Origin: CAVORB01 sp964395315
GTDB lineage: Bacteria > Pseudomonadota > Gammaproteobacteria > Chromatiales > Chromatiaceae
Direction of reading: 5' to 3'
Length of the DNA: 64,000 nt
Assembly (NCBI GenBank): GCA_964395315.1
Contig: CAYNBI010000005.1
Location: 9,458 to 73,457, forward strand
Of the stretch, positions 33,422 through 42,351 are shown in pieces. Within the stretch, counting starts at the first letter, position 1. Each line of letters begins with the position of its first letter. The translations under genes and the position numbers were made by a program. The notes beneath the pieces are model-generated. The model was given only the letters and a program-made list of their open reading frames with translations. It was not told the origin of the DNA and made no database searches.

Positions 33422-33733
33422 GTGAGCGACAACGGTTATCTCAAGGATCTCATACTGCTCCGGAACGACCCCTCCAAGGTCCCGCCCATCCGCGCGGCCG
33501 CCTTGCGCGGTGAGGTCGATGCCCAGTACGCACTCGGTCTGGTCTACGCGGAGGGGAGGGGTGTTCCGATCGACCTGGCCCAAGCCCACTACTGGCTCTC
33601 GCTGGCGGTGGAACAGGGGGACCGCGATGCCGTGCTGTTGCGCAACATCATCGGTGCCCGTATGAGCGACGAAGAAGTCGAGGCTGCCAAAAGGCTGCTC
33701 GCCGGTCCGGGGCTGCAGCTGGTCGTGTCCTAG
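33422..33733 (+). CDS. Small Sel1-repeat protein
   Basis: A 103-residue protein from the GTG at 33422 (GAGAGG upstream). A Sel1-like helix pair is seen: AQYALGLVYAEGRGVPIDLAQAHYWLSLAVEQGD (about residues 37-70), followed by a further helix. Sel1 repeats mediate protein-protein contacts. No signal peptide. It is separated from prpB-like by 72 bases and may be co-transcribed. Confidence 0.75.
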   Translation: MSDNGYLKDLILLRNDPSKVPPIRAAALRGEVDAQYALGLVYAEGRGVPIDLAQAHYWLSLAVEQGDRDAVLLRNIIGARMSDEEVEAAKRLLAGPGLQLVVS

Positions 33734-33875
33734 AGTCGAGCCGCACCCGCCCGAAAGGTGAGCGGGGTCAGTTGCCGGATGGAACACCCCAATGATGGCC
33801 TTGCATTCGCGCCTACGGCAGCCTGCGGCGGCCCAATTCCACAAAACGGTGAAGCCTTGCCCGATCCGGAAGGGG

Positions 33876-36287
33876 CTAGTTCCGACGTGCGTTGCCTGTC
33901 CTGGTCTTCCCGAAGAGATACGGCACCACATCGTCGAAACGCGTGACGAAGTGCACCTTGAGCCCCCTGCGAACGTGCTCGGGAACCTCCTCGAACTCGC
34001 CCCGGTTGTCCTCCGGCAGAAGGATCTCCCTGATGCCCGCACGGCGCGCGGCGATCAACTTTTCCCGCACACCGCCTATCGGGAAGACCTCGCCGGTGAG
34101 GGTCAGCTCGCCGGTCATAGCGATGCGCCGCGCGGGCTCGCCGCGCGCGAGGGACAGCAGTGCGGAGGCCATGGTGATGCCGGCGGAGGGACCGTCCTTA
34201 GGGGTGGCGCCAGCGGGCACGTGCAGGTGGATGAAGGACTTCTCGAAGAACGACGGGTCGGCGCCAAAGGCCACCGCGTGACTCACGATATAACCGTAGG
34301 CGATCTCCGCTGACTCCTTCATGACGTCGCCGAGCTGCCCGGTGAGCTTGAAGCCGCGGTTGAACGCGTGGGTGGCGGCGGCCTCGATGCTCAGGGTGGC
34401 GCCGCCCATGGCTGTCCACGCCAGCCCGGTGACCACGCCGGGCCCGGACAGGCGGCGCTCGTCGCGGAATACCGGGCTGCCGAGGTAGCCCTTGAGGTCG
34501 TCCGCGGTGACCTTGATCGGCGCCTCATCTCCCTCGAGAATCTTAACCGCGCACTTGCGCACGATTTTGCCGAGCTGTTTCTCCAGGCGACGTACGCCCG
34601 CGTCCCGCGCATAGCCCTCGATCAGGGTGCGGAGGGTGGCCGAGTCGAGCTTGATCGCGGCCTTGGCCAGGCCGGCCCGCTGAACCTGGCGCGGCAGGAG
34701 GTATTTCCTGGCGATCTGCAGCTTCTCCTCAGCGATGTAGCCGGAGAGCTGGATCACCTCCATGCGGTCGAGCAGCGGTCCAGGAATGGTGTCTAGCTGG
34801 TTGGCGGTGCATACGAAGAGCGCCTTGGACAGGTCGAAGCGCAGGTCAAGGTAGTGGTCGAGGAAGTCGGCGTTCTGCTCCGGGTCCAGCACCTCCAGCA
34901 GCGCCGAGGCGGGATCGCCGTGGTAGGAGGCCCCGACCTTGTCGATCTCGTCGAGCATGATGACCGGGTTGGCGGTGCCGGCGTCGCGCATCGCCTGGAT
35001 GAACTTGCCCGGCATGGCGCCGATGTAGGTGCGCCGGTGGCCCTTGATCTCGGCCTCGTCGCGGATGCCGCCGACCGAGAAGCGGTAGAAGCGCCGGCCG
35101 AGGGCGTCCGCGATGGAGTGCCCGATGGAGGTCTTTCCCACGCCCGGCGGGCCGACCAGCAGGATGATGGAGCCCGCGATCTCCCCCTTGTGGATGCCGA
35201 CGGCGAGGAACTCGAGGATGCGCTTCTTGACGTCCTCGAGCCCGTAGTGATCGCGGTCGAGCACCCGGCGCGCGCGCTTGAGATCGAGCTTGTCCCTGGA
35301 GTGGACGCCCCAGGGGAGCAGGCTGATCCAGTCGAGGTAGTTGCGCGTGACCGCGTACTCCGGCGACCCGGTTTCCAGGATCGCCATCTTGTCCAGCTCC
35401 TCCTCGATCCGCTTCTCCGCCTCCTTGGTCAGGGTGAGCTTGGCGAGGCGGCCCTTGAACTTGTCGAGCTCGGCGGTACGGTCGTCCTTGGCGATGCCGA
35501 GCTCCTTTTGGATCGCCTTGAGCTGCTCTCGGAGGAAGAACTCGCGCTGCTGCTTCTGCATCCGCTCCTCGACCGAGCGGCGGATCTTCTGCTGGGCGCG
35601 GGCGAGCTCGAGCTCGTTGTTGAGCAATACCAGCACCTTTTCCATGCGCGGCAGCAGATCCACCGTCTCCAACACCTCCTGCAGCTGTTCCTTGCTGGAG
35701 GTGGTGAGGCTGGCGGCGAAGTCGGAGAGATGGGAGGGGTCCTCCGGGCCGAAGCGGTCGAGGAACATGCGCAGCTCCTCGACGTACAGGGGGTTGAGCG
35801 GCAGCAGCTCCTTGATGGTATTGATCACCGCCATGGCGTAGGCCTTGATCTGCGCGTCGGGCGGGCCGATGAACTCCGGAAGATAGTCAACGCGCGCCGA
35901 GAACGGGGCCTTGCCCGCTACCCAGCCGGAGATACGGAAGCGCTGCAGGCACTCCACCAGCACCTGGAGATGACCGTCCTCCTGGTGCACCCGGTGCACG
36001 CGGCAGGCGGTGCCCACCGCACGGAAGTCGGCGGTGCCCGCCTCCTCGGCGGTCTCGGCACCCACTAATACCACGCCGAGGATCTTGTGCTCGGTCTCGC
36101 CGACCGCCTTGAGCGTGGGCGCCCAATGCCCGGCATCCATCAGCAGGGGAACGGCCTGTCCGGGAAAGAAGGGGCGCGCCGCTACCGGGAGCAGATGGAT
36201 CAGCCCGGGGAGCACCTCGTTGGCCTTCGCCAGCGTGCCCGGGTTGAGAGATTCCGTGTCGGTGTCGCCTTCTGCGCCTTGGTTCAT
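33876..36287 (-). CDS. lon: ATP-dependent Lon protease (divergent LonA)
   Basis: An 803-residue cytoplasmic protease. The N-terminal substrate domain is at about 29-225, coiled coil about 225-290, AAA+ module with Walker A VGPPGVGKTSIGH and Walker B VIMLDEIDK, and the C-terminal protease with the serine in PKDGPSAGITMA and the lysine in REKLIAARRAGI. The N-domain lacks the usual LPLRDVVVYPHM block (here GLIHLLPVAARPFFPGQAVPLL). The gene is not beside clpX or hupB, so it may be a second lon. It lies 47 bases after rsmA. Confidence 0.95.
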   Translation of the reverse strand: MNQGAEGDTDTESLNPGTLAKANEVLPGLIHLLPVAARPFFPGQAVPLLMDAGHWAPTLKAVGETEHKILGVVLVGAETAEEAGTADFRAVGTACRVHRVHQEDGHLQVLVECLQRFRISGWVAGKAPFSARVDYLPEFIGPPDAQIKAYAMAVINTIKELLPLNPLYVEELRMFLDRFGPEDPSHLSDFAASLTTSSKEQLQEVLETVDLLPRMEKVLVLLNNELELARAQQKIRRSVEERMQKQQREFFLREQLKAIQKELGIAKDDRTAELDKFKGRLAKLTLTKEAEKRIEEELDKMAILETGSPEYAVTRNYLDWISLLPWGVHSRDKLDLKRARRVLDRDHYGLEDVKKRILEFLAVGIHKGEIAGSIILLVGPPGVGKTSIGHSIADALGRRFYRFSVGGIRDEAEIKGHRRTYIGAMPGKFIQAMRDAGTANPVIMLDEIDKVGASYHGDPASALLEVLDPEQNADFLDHYLDLRFDLSKALFVCTANQLDTIPGPLLDRMEVIQLSGYIAEEKLQIARKYLLPRQVQRAGLAKAAIKLDSATLRTLIEGYARDAGVRRLEKQLGKIVRKCAVKILEGDEAPIKVTADDLKGYLGSPVFRDERRLSGPGVVTGLAWTAMGGATLSIEAAATHAFNRGFKLTGQLGDVMKESAEIAYGYIVSHAVAFGADPSFFEKSFIHLHVPAGATPKDGPSAGITMASALLSLARGEPARRIAMTGELTLTGEVFPIGGVREKLIAARRAGIREILLPEDNRGEFEEVPEHVRRGLKVHFVTRFDDVVPYLFGKTRTGNARRN

Positions 36288-36334
36288 TCACTGCCCCTCG
36301 GTCACGCTCAAACCTTACATTTCGCGGTTTTATC

Positions 36335-37129
36335 TCAGGGCTGAAGCGCGGATTTGCAAGCCGCGTTGGCGAGCCTGACGAAGGTCTCCGGCCCCAGCGT
36401 CTCCGCCCGGCATCCGGGGTCGATTTCCTCGGCTTCGATGAGGACCTCGGAGACCAGCCCCTTGAGGCAGTTGCGCAGCGTCTTGCGGCGTTGGGCAAAC
36501 GCCTGCGCCACCAATCGCGATAGGAAAGCGGGGTTGTCGACCGGGTACGGCAGCGGACGGTAAGGGGTGAGCCGGAGAAAGGCGGAATCCACCTTCGGCG
36601 CCGGATGGAAGGCGCCGGGGCGGATAGTGAAGAGGGCGGTGGCTCGACAGTAGACCTGGATCATCACCGAGAGCCGACCGTAGGTCTTCGAGCCGGGCGC
36701 CGCGGTGATGCGGTCGACCACCTCCCTCTGCAGCATGAAATGCATATCCTGGATGCACCGGGCCTGGTCGAGGAATCGGAACAGCAGCGGCGTCGAGATG
36801 TTATAGGGCAGATTGCCGACCAGGCGCAGCCTCCCGCCCACGGGGGCGAGCGCGCAAAGATCGAACGCCAGGGCGTCGGCGAGGTGGAGGTTGAGCTCTC
36901 CCAGCTCTGCGCATTGGCGGGCCAAGGGCTCGATCAGGTCCCGATCGAGCTCCACGGCGTCGAGCCGGCCTGCAGCGCGTAGCAGCTCGCCGGTGATGGC
37001 GCCGCGGCCGGGGCCGATCTCGACCAGATGCTCGCCCGGGACGGGCGCCACGGCCGCGACGATGCGCCGGATGACGGTCTGGTCGTGGAGGAAGTTCTGG
37101 CCGAACCTTTTCCTGGGACGGTGGCTCAA
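36335..37129 (-). CDS. rsmA: 16S rRNA dimethyladenosine transferase RsmA (KsgA)
   Basis: A 264-residue enzyme that dimethylates A1518 and A1519 of 16S rRNA in late small-subunit assembly. It begins RPRKRFGQNFLHDQTVIRRIV, has the SAM motif LVEIGPGRGAITGELL and the catalytic motif GNLPYNISTPLLFRFL. PGAFHPAPKVDSAFLRL and AQAFAQRRKTLRNCLKG complete the signature. It is followed by lon on the same strand instead of the usual apaG. Confidence 0.97.
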   Translation of the reverse strand: MSHRPRKRFGQNFLHDQTVIRRIVAAVAPVPGEHLVEIGPGRGAITGELLRAAGRLDAVELDRDLIEPLARQCAELGELNLHLADALAFDLCALAPVGGRLRLVGNLPYNISTPLLFRFLDQARCIQDMHFMLQREVVDRITAAPGSKTYGRLSVMIQVYCRATALFTIRPGAFHPAPKVDSAFLRLTPYRPLPYPVDNPAFLSRLVAQAFAQRRKTLRNCLKGLVSEVLIEAEEIDPGCRAETLGPETFVRLANAACKSALQP

Positions 37130-37286
37130 GGGGTTGTCTTGGCGATTGCTAGAGAAATGAATGAGTTAAGTTTCGGGTAAAACCAAAGGTCTGCGCAAAT
37201 CAGGGTGTTGGGGATGCGTGGGAGAAGAGAGTGGGTCGCTTCGATTCTTCCGGCGGGCGCTTTCTGAGCGCACGCGATGAAATTGG

Positions 37287-37316
37287 GGCACAAGGCTGCG
37301 GTTGCAGCCTTGTGCC
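37287..37316 (-). terminator. Strong 13-bp hairpin, probable end of the accessory operon
   Basis: GGCACAAGGCTGC (37287-37299) and its exact reverse complement (37304-37316) flank a 4-base loop. It lies 26 bases past the stop of the methyltransferase on the minus strand. Only a short T-run follows (CCAATTTC), so it is an imperfect intrinsic terminator but a very stable structure. It marks one edge of the accessory block. Confidence 0.6.
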
Positions 37317-37342
37317 ATTGCGGGTCTTGTCAGATTCGATCC

Positions 37343-38092
37343 CTAACGCCATCCCGACCCTCCCGGAGACCTGGTGGCCACCATTCGGATCATGCCAAAC
37401 AAGCCGGTCCCCGTACTCGTTTCGAACCCGCACCACTCCAACTGCTCCTTCAGCCGCCGGGCTTCAATCCTCAGTTTCTGATAGGCACTCACCCGCATCA
37501 CCCATCCGCTTTTCTTACGCTCGTGCAGGATATCGTGCACCCGCACCGAGGTTGCGTCGTACTCAAGGAAGCAAGTCAATAGTCTGGCCTCGTCACTTTG
37601 CACGGCAATGAAGCGGCGCTCGTCTTCCAGTGGGGCGGAGTAGTCCCGGAAGGAGACAACGAATTGACCATTCGGGGCGATGCGTGCGGCCGCGGATTGA
37701 ACCAGAGACATCACCTCCCCCATATCCGCCAGGTGGGTAAGCGTGTCGCCCATGCACAGAATGAGATCGGGCGTATCCGCCAAATGCCGTTCGAAGTTCC
37801 GCATATCGTCTAGAACGGGGGTGATAAGCGCGCCCGGCGCTTGCGCTTTCAACTCCTCCAGCAACTGCGCTGATGAGTCGATCGCGAGGACCCTCCATCC
37901 CTGTCTCGCCAACGGTATGGCATGCATACCGAAACCCGCGCCCAAATCCACCGCGTATCTGCCGTCGCCGCTCGCAAGCCCGATTTCCGCGAGCTCCCGC
38001 TGTCCGCACGACACGGCGTTCTCGATTCCGCCAGCCATCCACGAGTACACGGGCGCCAGATGTTTTTCATAATGCTGAGATACTGATGCCAT
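37343..38092 (-). CDS. Class I SAM-dependent methyltransferase A
   Basis: A 249-residue methyltransferase. Motif I is YAVDLGAGFGMHAIPLA (about 46-62), motif II VLAIDSSAQLL, and the post-II region LILCMGDTLTHLADM. FVVSFRDYSAPLEDERRFI corresponds to the strand-5 region. The substrate is unknown; small-molecule or sugar O-methyltransferases share this layout. It is the last gene of the four-gene minus-strand cluster, 18 bases after the AhpD-like gene. Confidence 0.85.
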   Translation of the reverse strand: MASVSQHYEKHLAPVYSWMAGGIENAVSCGQRELAEIGLASGDGRYAVDLGAGFGMHAIPLARQGWRVLAIDSSAQLLEELKAQAPGALITPVLDDMRNFERHLADTPDLILCMGDTLTHLADMGEVMSLVQSAAARIAPNGQFVVSFRDYSAPLEDERRFIAVQSDEARLLTCFLEYDATSVRVHDILHERKKSGWVMRVSAYQKLRIEARRLKEQLEWCGFETSTGTGLFGMIRMVATRSPGGSGWR

Positions 38093-38110
38093 TGTCTTGT
38101 CAGTCTCCCT

Positions 38111-39217
38111 TTATGCCGCCTCTCCCAGGCCCGCCGTCTGTCCTTCCAGGACACGCGCGATACGGGCAGCAAAGCGGCGGGCCGCGGCATAGGAACACCA
38201 CGCCAGGACCCGTATGAAGTCGGTCTGATCCGTCACCTGCGAATGCACGGGATCGACGAGGCTGCCGCCCACCTGATACGGCGCCTTGGCCAGGACCAGC
38301 GCCAGCCGTGCGATCGGCCGGTCTGCGTCGCGCAAGCCCTCGAGTTCCGCTTCTACCCAGCTCCGGCTCATCGGCATCATCTCGCCATCCCATTTGGACA
38401 GCGAACGGCACACCGCCTCCCGCACATCCGCTGAAATCACGAAGCGCGCCTCCTGCTCGACGGCCGCTACCCACCGCGACACGGCCTGGGCGATGCGCGC
38501 ATTCCCTTTTGCCCATTCCATATCGTCGGGCAGCGGCGCCACCGGCAGCAGCTCCAGCGCCTTACCGGGAAGCAGCGGCCTGGCCTTGGTGACGCGCAAC
38601 TCTATACCGAACAGGCGCAGCAGTGCCGACTTCACGGCTTGTGGCCCGAACGGTGCGGCTACCGGTGAACCCGCCATCACGACGTGGCTGTACCGGTTGA
38701 TGTCGCTCATGGCCATCAGCGCGGCGATGACTTCGGGCAGTTGCGTTTCGGTAAACGGTGTCATCGGAATATCGCCTTCGCCAAAGCCGGTTATCGCGCG
38801 AACCCATTCGATGCGGCGCCGCAGCGTCTGATCCATTCGGTCCAGACGGTTCCTGGCGAAGATGTCCGCCGCCGCGCCATGCGCTCTGCCGGCATGGACC
38901 AGGCTGACCAGCATGTCCTCGCAATACGGGCAGTCATTGATCTGCGACAGTACGGCGGTCATGGCCTCCTTGTGGGTCCGTTCGACCTGGTCGTCGACCA
39001 GGATCGATTCCCGGCCCAGCGTCCAGATTGCAGCAAGCAGTGTCGGCACCCTGGACCGGCTGGTCAGCGATCCGTTCAGGAAGAAGTCCTGCGCGATCAT
39101 GTCGTAGACAGTCCGCACCAGGCCAGTAGCGGCCTTTCTGGGTACCGACTCGACATAGCGCATGGTATTTGTCGACAGGCGGTCGAACAGTTCGAAGCGC
39201 AATTCGGTGGGAAGCAT
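38111..39217 (-). CDS. AhpD-like (carboxymuconolactone decarboxylase fold) protein
   Basis: A 368-residue protein. VLSQINDCPYCEDMLVSLVHAGRAHG (about 90-115) has the C-x-x-C and following His of the AhpD/peroxidase-related family, which reduces peroxides with the CxxC pair. The remainder (about 180-368) is helical, with WVRAITGFGEGDIPMTPF and QVTDQTDFIRVLAWCSYAAARRFAARIARVL, possibly a second, degenerate copy of the fold. A strong GGAGG lies before the ATG. It is twice the length of typical AhpD. Confidence 0.75.
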   Translation of the reverse strand: MLPTELRFELFDRLSTNTMRYVESVPRKAATGLVRTVYDMIAQDFFLNGSLTSRSRVPTLLAAIWTLGRESILVDDQVERTHKEAMTAVLSQINDCPYCEDMLVSLVHAGRAHGAAADIFARNRLDRMDQTLRRRIEWVRAITGFGEGDIPMTPFTETQLPEVIAALMAMSDINRYSHVVMAGSPVAAPFGPQAVKSALLRLFGIELRVTKARPLLPGKALELLPVAPLPDDMEWAKGNARIAQAVSRWVAAVEQEARFVISADVREAVCRSLSKWDGEMMPMSRSWVEAELEGLRDADRPIARLALVLAKAPYQVGGSLVDPVHSQVTDQTDFIRVLAWCSYAAARRFAARIARVLEGQTAGLGEAA

Positions 39218-39347
39218 GTGGTACCTCCTTCGGTCAGCAGCTTGAAGTCCGATGGAAGGGATCGCGACCGATTCACAGCGGGCCGGCGGGGCGGGTACGA
39301 ATCCCGCGTAGCCGCCCCGCGCAATGCCGCGACGACGCTGCCGGTGG

Positions 39348-39689
39348 TTAGCCGTGATCCTGCTGAACCGTCACCGTCTGAAAGCGGATCTTGCCGTCGC
39401 GGACCACGAAGGTGTCGGTAGCGCGCCGTATCCAGGGTTGTGCCTGCCAGAGGATGTAGGCCACTTCGCCGGCTACCTCGCGCCGTTCGATCGTAGCGTG
39501 GTCAATAAAACCCTCGGGGAGCCTGCCGAAGAGGGAGTCGAAGAACTGGCGAATCTCTGCGCGTCCTCGGTAGGTGGCGTCCTGGGTGATAAGCACAGAG
39601 TCGTCGGTGTAGTCCCGCATGATGGCTTCGGGACCGATTCGGGCGGCATCGAAGTGGTTCTGTAGTACGCGTTCGGTCGAGGTGGTCAT
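39348..39689 (-). CDS. NTF2-like/SnoaL-type protein
   Basis: A 113-residue cone-fold protein from the ATG at 39689 (AAGGAG 7 bases upstream). The order VLQNHFDAARIGPEAIMRDYTDDSVLITQDATYRGRAEIRQFF and the late VAYILWQAQPWIRRATDTFVVRDGKI are typical of SnoaL-like polyketide cyclase and dehydratase relatives. It binds or converts a small hydrophobic molecule in such families; the ligand here is unknown. Part of the HxlR-linked cluster. Confidence 0.85.
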   Translation of the reverse strand: MTTSTERVLQNHFDAARIGPEAIMRDYTDDSVLITQDATYRGRAEIRQFFDSLFGRLPEGFIDHATIERREVAGEVAYILWQAQPWIRRATDTFVVRDGKIRFQTVTVQQDHG

Positions 39690-39748
39690 GTTTGTTCTCC
39701 TTGGGGTCATGCCAAACTGATTGAGAATGGGTCTTGGCCGCGGGCCGA

Positions 39749-40636
39749 TCAGCGGCGCACTGCGGCCACTTCGAGATATTCCGCCTGTAGGTTCACGGAG
39801 CCGTCTTCGGCGCTGTTATGTGCGGCGAACACCGCTTCGAGTCCTGCATGCAGGGATCGTCGCTCGGGGGCGTCCAGGGCCTCGAAGGCCCGCTTAATCG
39901 GACCATAGTTGGAGCGGAAGAAGTCGACGACTTCGCATTCGGAGAACGGATACCGCCATGCGGGGTAGGTCTTGCGGGTCAGACGGATATCCGAGAAGTG
40001 GTCGCCAAGGCGTCGCAAAGCCGTGGCCTCGTCGCCCCAGAGCAAGGGCGAGGGTAAACCTGCCGGCGGCGGAACGTGGCCCGCGACGGTCTTGAACATC
40101 AATCCCACCATGCCGCCTGGCGTCCAGTTGGCCATGTACAAGCGACCACCGGTTCGGCACACGCGAGCGAGTTCGGCCGCTACCCGCTCGGGACGCGGCG
40201 CAAACATCGCGCCGATCAGGCTGATCACTACATCGAATGAGGCGTCCGCAACGGGCAGCTGTTCGGCATCGCCCTCATCGAAACGGGCCGTCACCCCCTC
40301 CTTCGCAGCCCGGCGACGGGCATGGTCGATAAGATTGCTGGCGATATCGATGCCGTGCACGCGCAGGCCGCGACGCGCTGCGGGTATCGCCGTCTGCCCC
40401 GCGCCGCAGGCCACATCGAGCAGGCGTTCTTGGGATTCCATGTGCCAGCCGTCCAGTATTCGTCGTGCGCCGGGCTCCATGTAAGTGGCGAATCGGGCGT
40501 AGTCGCCGTCCATCCAGGTCGCCTTCAGCTTGGCCTTAATGGCATCGATTCCCGGGGACTGCAGCGGCGCATCGCCGATACTGGCTCCCTGTTCGTACGC
40601 GCGCTCCAGGTCATGGGCTGTGGCTAGGTTCGTCAT
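39749..40636 (-). CDS. Class I SAM-dependent methyltransferase B
   Basis: A 295-residue methyltransferase from the ATG at 40636 (AGGAG 8 bases upstream). Motif I is LLDVACGAGQTAIPAARRG and motif II VHGIDIASNLIDHARRRA. FDEGDAEQLPVADASFDVVIS matches the UbiE/MenG-like group, which often methylates quinone-type rings, and GRLYMANWTPGGMVG follows. It is the first gene of the minus-strand cluster and divergent from the HxlR regulator. Confidence 0.87.
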   Translation of the reverse strand: MTNLATAHDLERAYEQGASIGDAPLQSPGIDAIKAKLKATWMDGDYARFATYMEPGARRILDGWHMESQERLLDVACGAGQTAIPAARRGLRVHGIDIASNLIDHARRRAAKEGVTARFDEGDAEQLPVADASFDVVISLIGAMFAPRPERVAAELARVCRTGGRLYMANWTPGGMVGLMFKTVAGHVPPPAGLPSPLLWGDEATALRRLGDHFSDIRLTRKTYPAWRYPFSECEVVDFFRSNYGPIKRAFEALDAPERRSLHAGLEAVFAAHNSAEDGSVNLQAEYLEVAAVRR

Positions 40637-40725
40637 CGCTGTTTCTCCTACGTGGCTGTTGGTGTTTGCCTCCGGGAATGACATCCACCCCGGTGTTGTC
40701 AGCGTAGGAGTGAGGGGTCTGACGA

Positions 40726-40770
40726 ACTACTGAGCGGAATGTAGTAACCCACTACACTTTGCGTAGCAAA
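40726..40770. promoter_or_regulatory. Candidate HxlR operator cluster in the divergent promoter
   Basis: ACTAC at 40726-40730, GTAGT at 40741-40745 and ACTAC at 40751-40755 form a cluster. The central dyad TGTAGT-aaccc-ACTACA (40740-40756) is a perfect 6-bp inverted repeat, the style bound by dimeric HxlR proteins. A second dyad, TTTGC-gta-GCAAA (40758-40770), follows directly. All lie between methyltransferase B and the hxlR-type gene, so they could control both. Confidence 0.6.
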
Positions 40771-40815
40771 CGGCCTCGCATCGAACTTCACGTTTTTCCT
40801 TTCCAAGGGTGACGA

Positions 40816-41511
40816 ATGATCCAGTACAACCAGTTTTGCCCGGTGTCCAAGACTGCGGAAGTGCTCGGGGAAAAGTGGACGTTGCTCATCGTGCGAGAGC
40901 TGGTGCTCGGCGCAACGCGGTTCTCCAAGATCCAGCGGGCCATTCCGCGCATCTCTCCGACCATCCTCAACAAGCGGCTCGCCGAACTGCAGGCGCATGG
41001 AGTGATCGTGCGCAAGCGGATTCCGGAGCAGCAGGGCTTCGAATATCGGCTCACGGAAAGTGGCCGGGAACTCTACCCCTTGATTGTGCAGATGGCGCAG
41101 TGGGGCATGCGCTGGACGCGAAGCACCATGAGCGACGAGGACCTGGATGTAGAACTGCTGATGTCGGAGATCCAACGCCGCATCGATCCGAATAAGCTGC
41201 CCGGCGGACGGACCGTCTTGAAGTTCCGCTATACGGACCTGAGCAAATTCGCCGAATGGTGGGTCAAGATCGACGATGGCAAGGCGGAACTCTGTCTGGA
41301 GGATCCCGGCGACGAGGTGGACGTGTATTTCACCACGACGCTCAGGACGATGACCGAGGTCTGGATGGGCGACCTTTCGCTCAAGAAAGCCCAGGCTGAT
41401 GGCCGTCTAAAGATCGTCGGCCCGACCAGTCTCCTCCGTAACTTGCGCTCATGGTTCCCATTGTATCTTTATGCCGATATCCGCCCGCAGTCAGCGTCGG
41501 AGCATCGCTGA
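40816..41511 (+). CDS. HxlR-family regulator fused to an SCP2-like domain
   Basis: A 231-residue protein. Residues 1-105 are an HxlR winged helix: CPVSKTAEVLGEKWTLLIVRELVLGATRFSKIQRAIPRISPTILNKRLAEL. Cys8 is at the position used for thiol sensing by HxlR proteins such as YodB. From about 125 an SCP2 sterol-binding-like domain follows (LKFRYTDLSKFAEWWVKIDDGKAELCLEDPGDEVDVYFTTTLRTMTEVWMGD, then KKAQADGRLKIVG). The fusion suggests a hydrophobic ligand or electrophile as signal. It is divergent from the four-gene cluster. Confidence 0.85.
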   Translation: MIQYNQFCPVSKTAEVLGEKWTLLIVRELVLGATRFSKIQRAIPRISPTILNKRLAELQAHGVIVRKRIPEQQGFEYRLTESGRELYPLIVQMAQWGMRWTRSTMSDEDLDVELLMSEIQRRIDPNKLPGGRTVLKFRYTDLSKFAEWWVKIDDGKAELCLEDPGDEVDVYFTTTLRTMTEVWMGDLSLKKAQADGRLKIVGPTSLLRNLRSWFPLYLYADIRPQSASEHR

Positions 41512-42351
41512 CTTGCGACGCGCCGTCTCGTAGCCGCGGGCGACATACAGAGCGAATTTGCGGAGAGCCGAGTGACAAGGACAGGTGTACCACGATAAAG
41601 CGCATGAGAATTGACGTCGAAATCGTGGATAGTCCTCATAGGCCCGTCTAAATCAGCAGAAAGTGCACAAAACCCTCTACGGGAGACAGTCCTGGCCGCA
41701 CCTTCTCCTGGTACGGTGGGGCAAGGGGTGGTCCTGGCGTTTTGCGTAAGATTACCGACGATTATGAATTAGAGGGCTTATGGTGCCCATGAGTACTGGG
41801 GTGTTGGGTATTCGCGGCGATGGACTCGCGCTCGCTTCGCGCTTGCGGCAGTGGGTCGGCATCACGTCGCCAGACGCATCAGCGGCGCTGGGCCTGTTTC
41901 GGAAATTCGCCGCTGGCGCCGCTGCCACCCTTTTCGGAAACCTGTTGTGCGGCGGTCCCGATCGCCTTGATCCGACGCATGCCTGATGCTGAGTTGCGGC
42001 TGGCAGGGCCGACACCGTCGGTTCGGTCGTGTGTATCAAGCTCGCGTTTGTGAGGTACCCAGCGCACCAGAAAACAACCACCCCCGGCGACAATTCTGGG
42101 CGAAACGCTTACGCGGTCGATGTCCAGTCGCTCCGGTGGGAAACCGCGCACCCAAAAGGATGCTCTACCCGACAATCGTTCGGAAAGAGATCAGTTAACA
42201 CAATGAGATTCGTCAAAACTTTCTGGCCGCGACTCGGGGCGTCCAGTAATATCGCAACCTTCGTAACATCGCCGTAAGAATCATGCGACGCGCTGCGCCA
42301 GGCGGGTCGCGGTCAAGAGCAAACGCCCCGAGGAGGTGAAACCGCGCCACC
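41512..42351. other. 840-base region without a convincing gene
   Basis: Several overlapping short frames exist (for example around 41752-42093 on both strands), but none has a clear ribosome-binding site or recognised motif. It looks like decayed coding DNA, possibly a former mobile or accessory gene, and forms the boundary between the HxlR cluster and the CHAD gene. I cannot identify what it once encoded. Confidence 0.35.

Noticed and set aside
34854..36068. 404-residue plus-strand frame opposite lon
   Set aside because: Shadow of the lon coding frame; Glu/Leu/Asp-rich with no fold signal.
40816..41105. The HxlR-type gene as a MarR regulator
   Set aside because: The CPVSKTAEVLGEKWTLLIVREL opening and RISPTILNKRL recognition helix are specific to HxlR.
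41752..42093. Possible transposase remnant or small gene
   Set aside because: Neither strand gives a recognisable transposase motif, terminal repeats or target duplication, so no mobile element can be supported.
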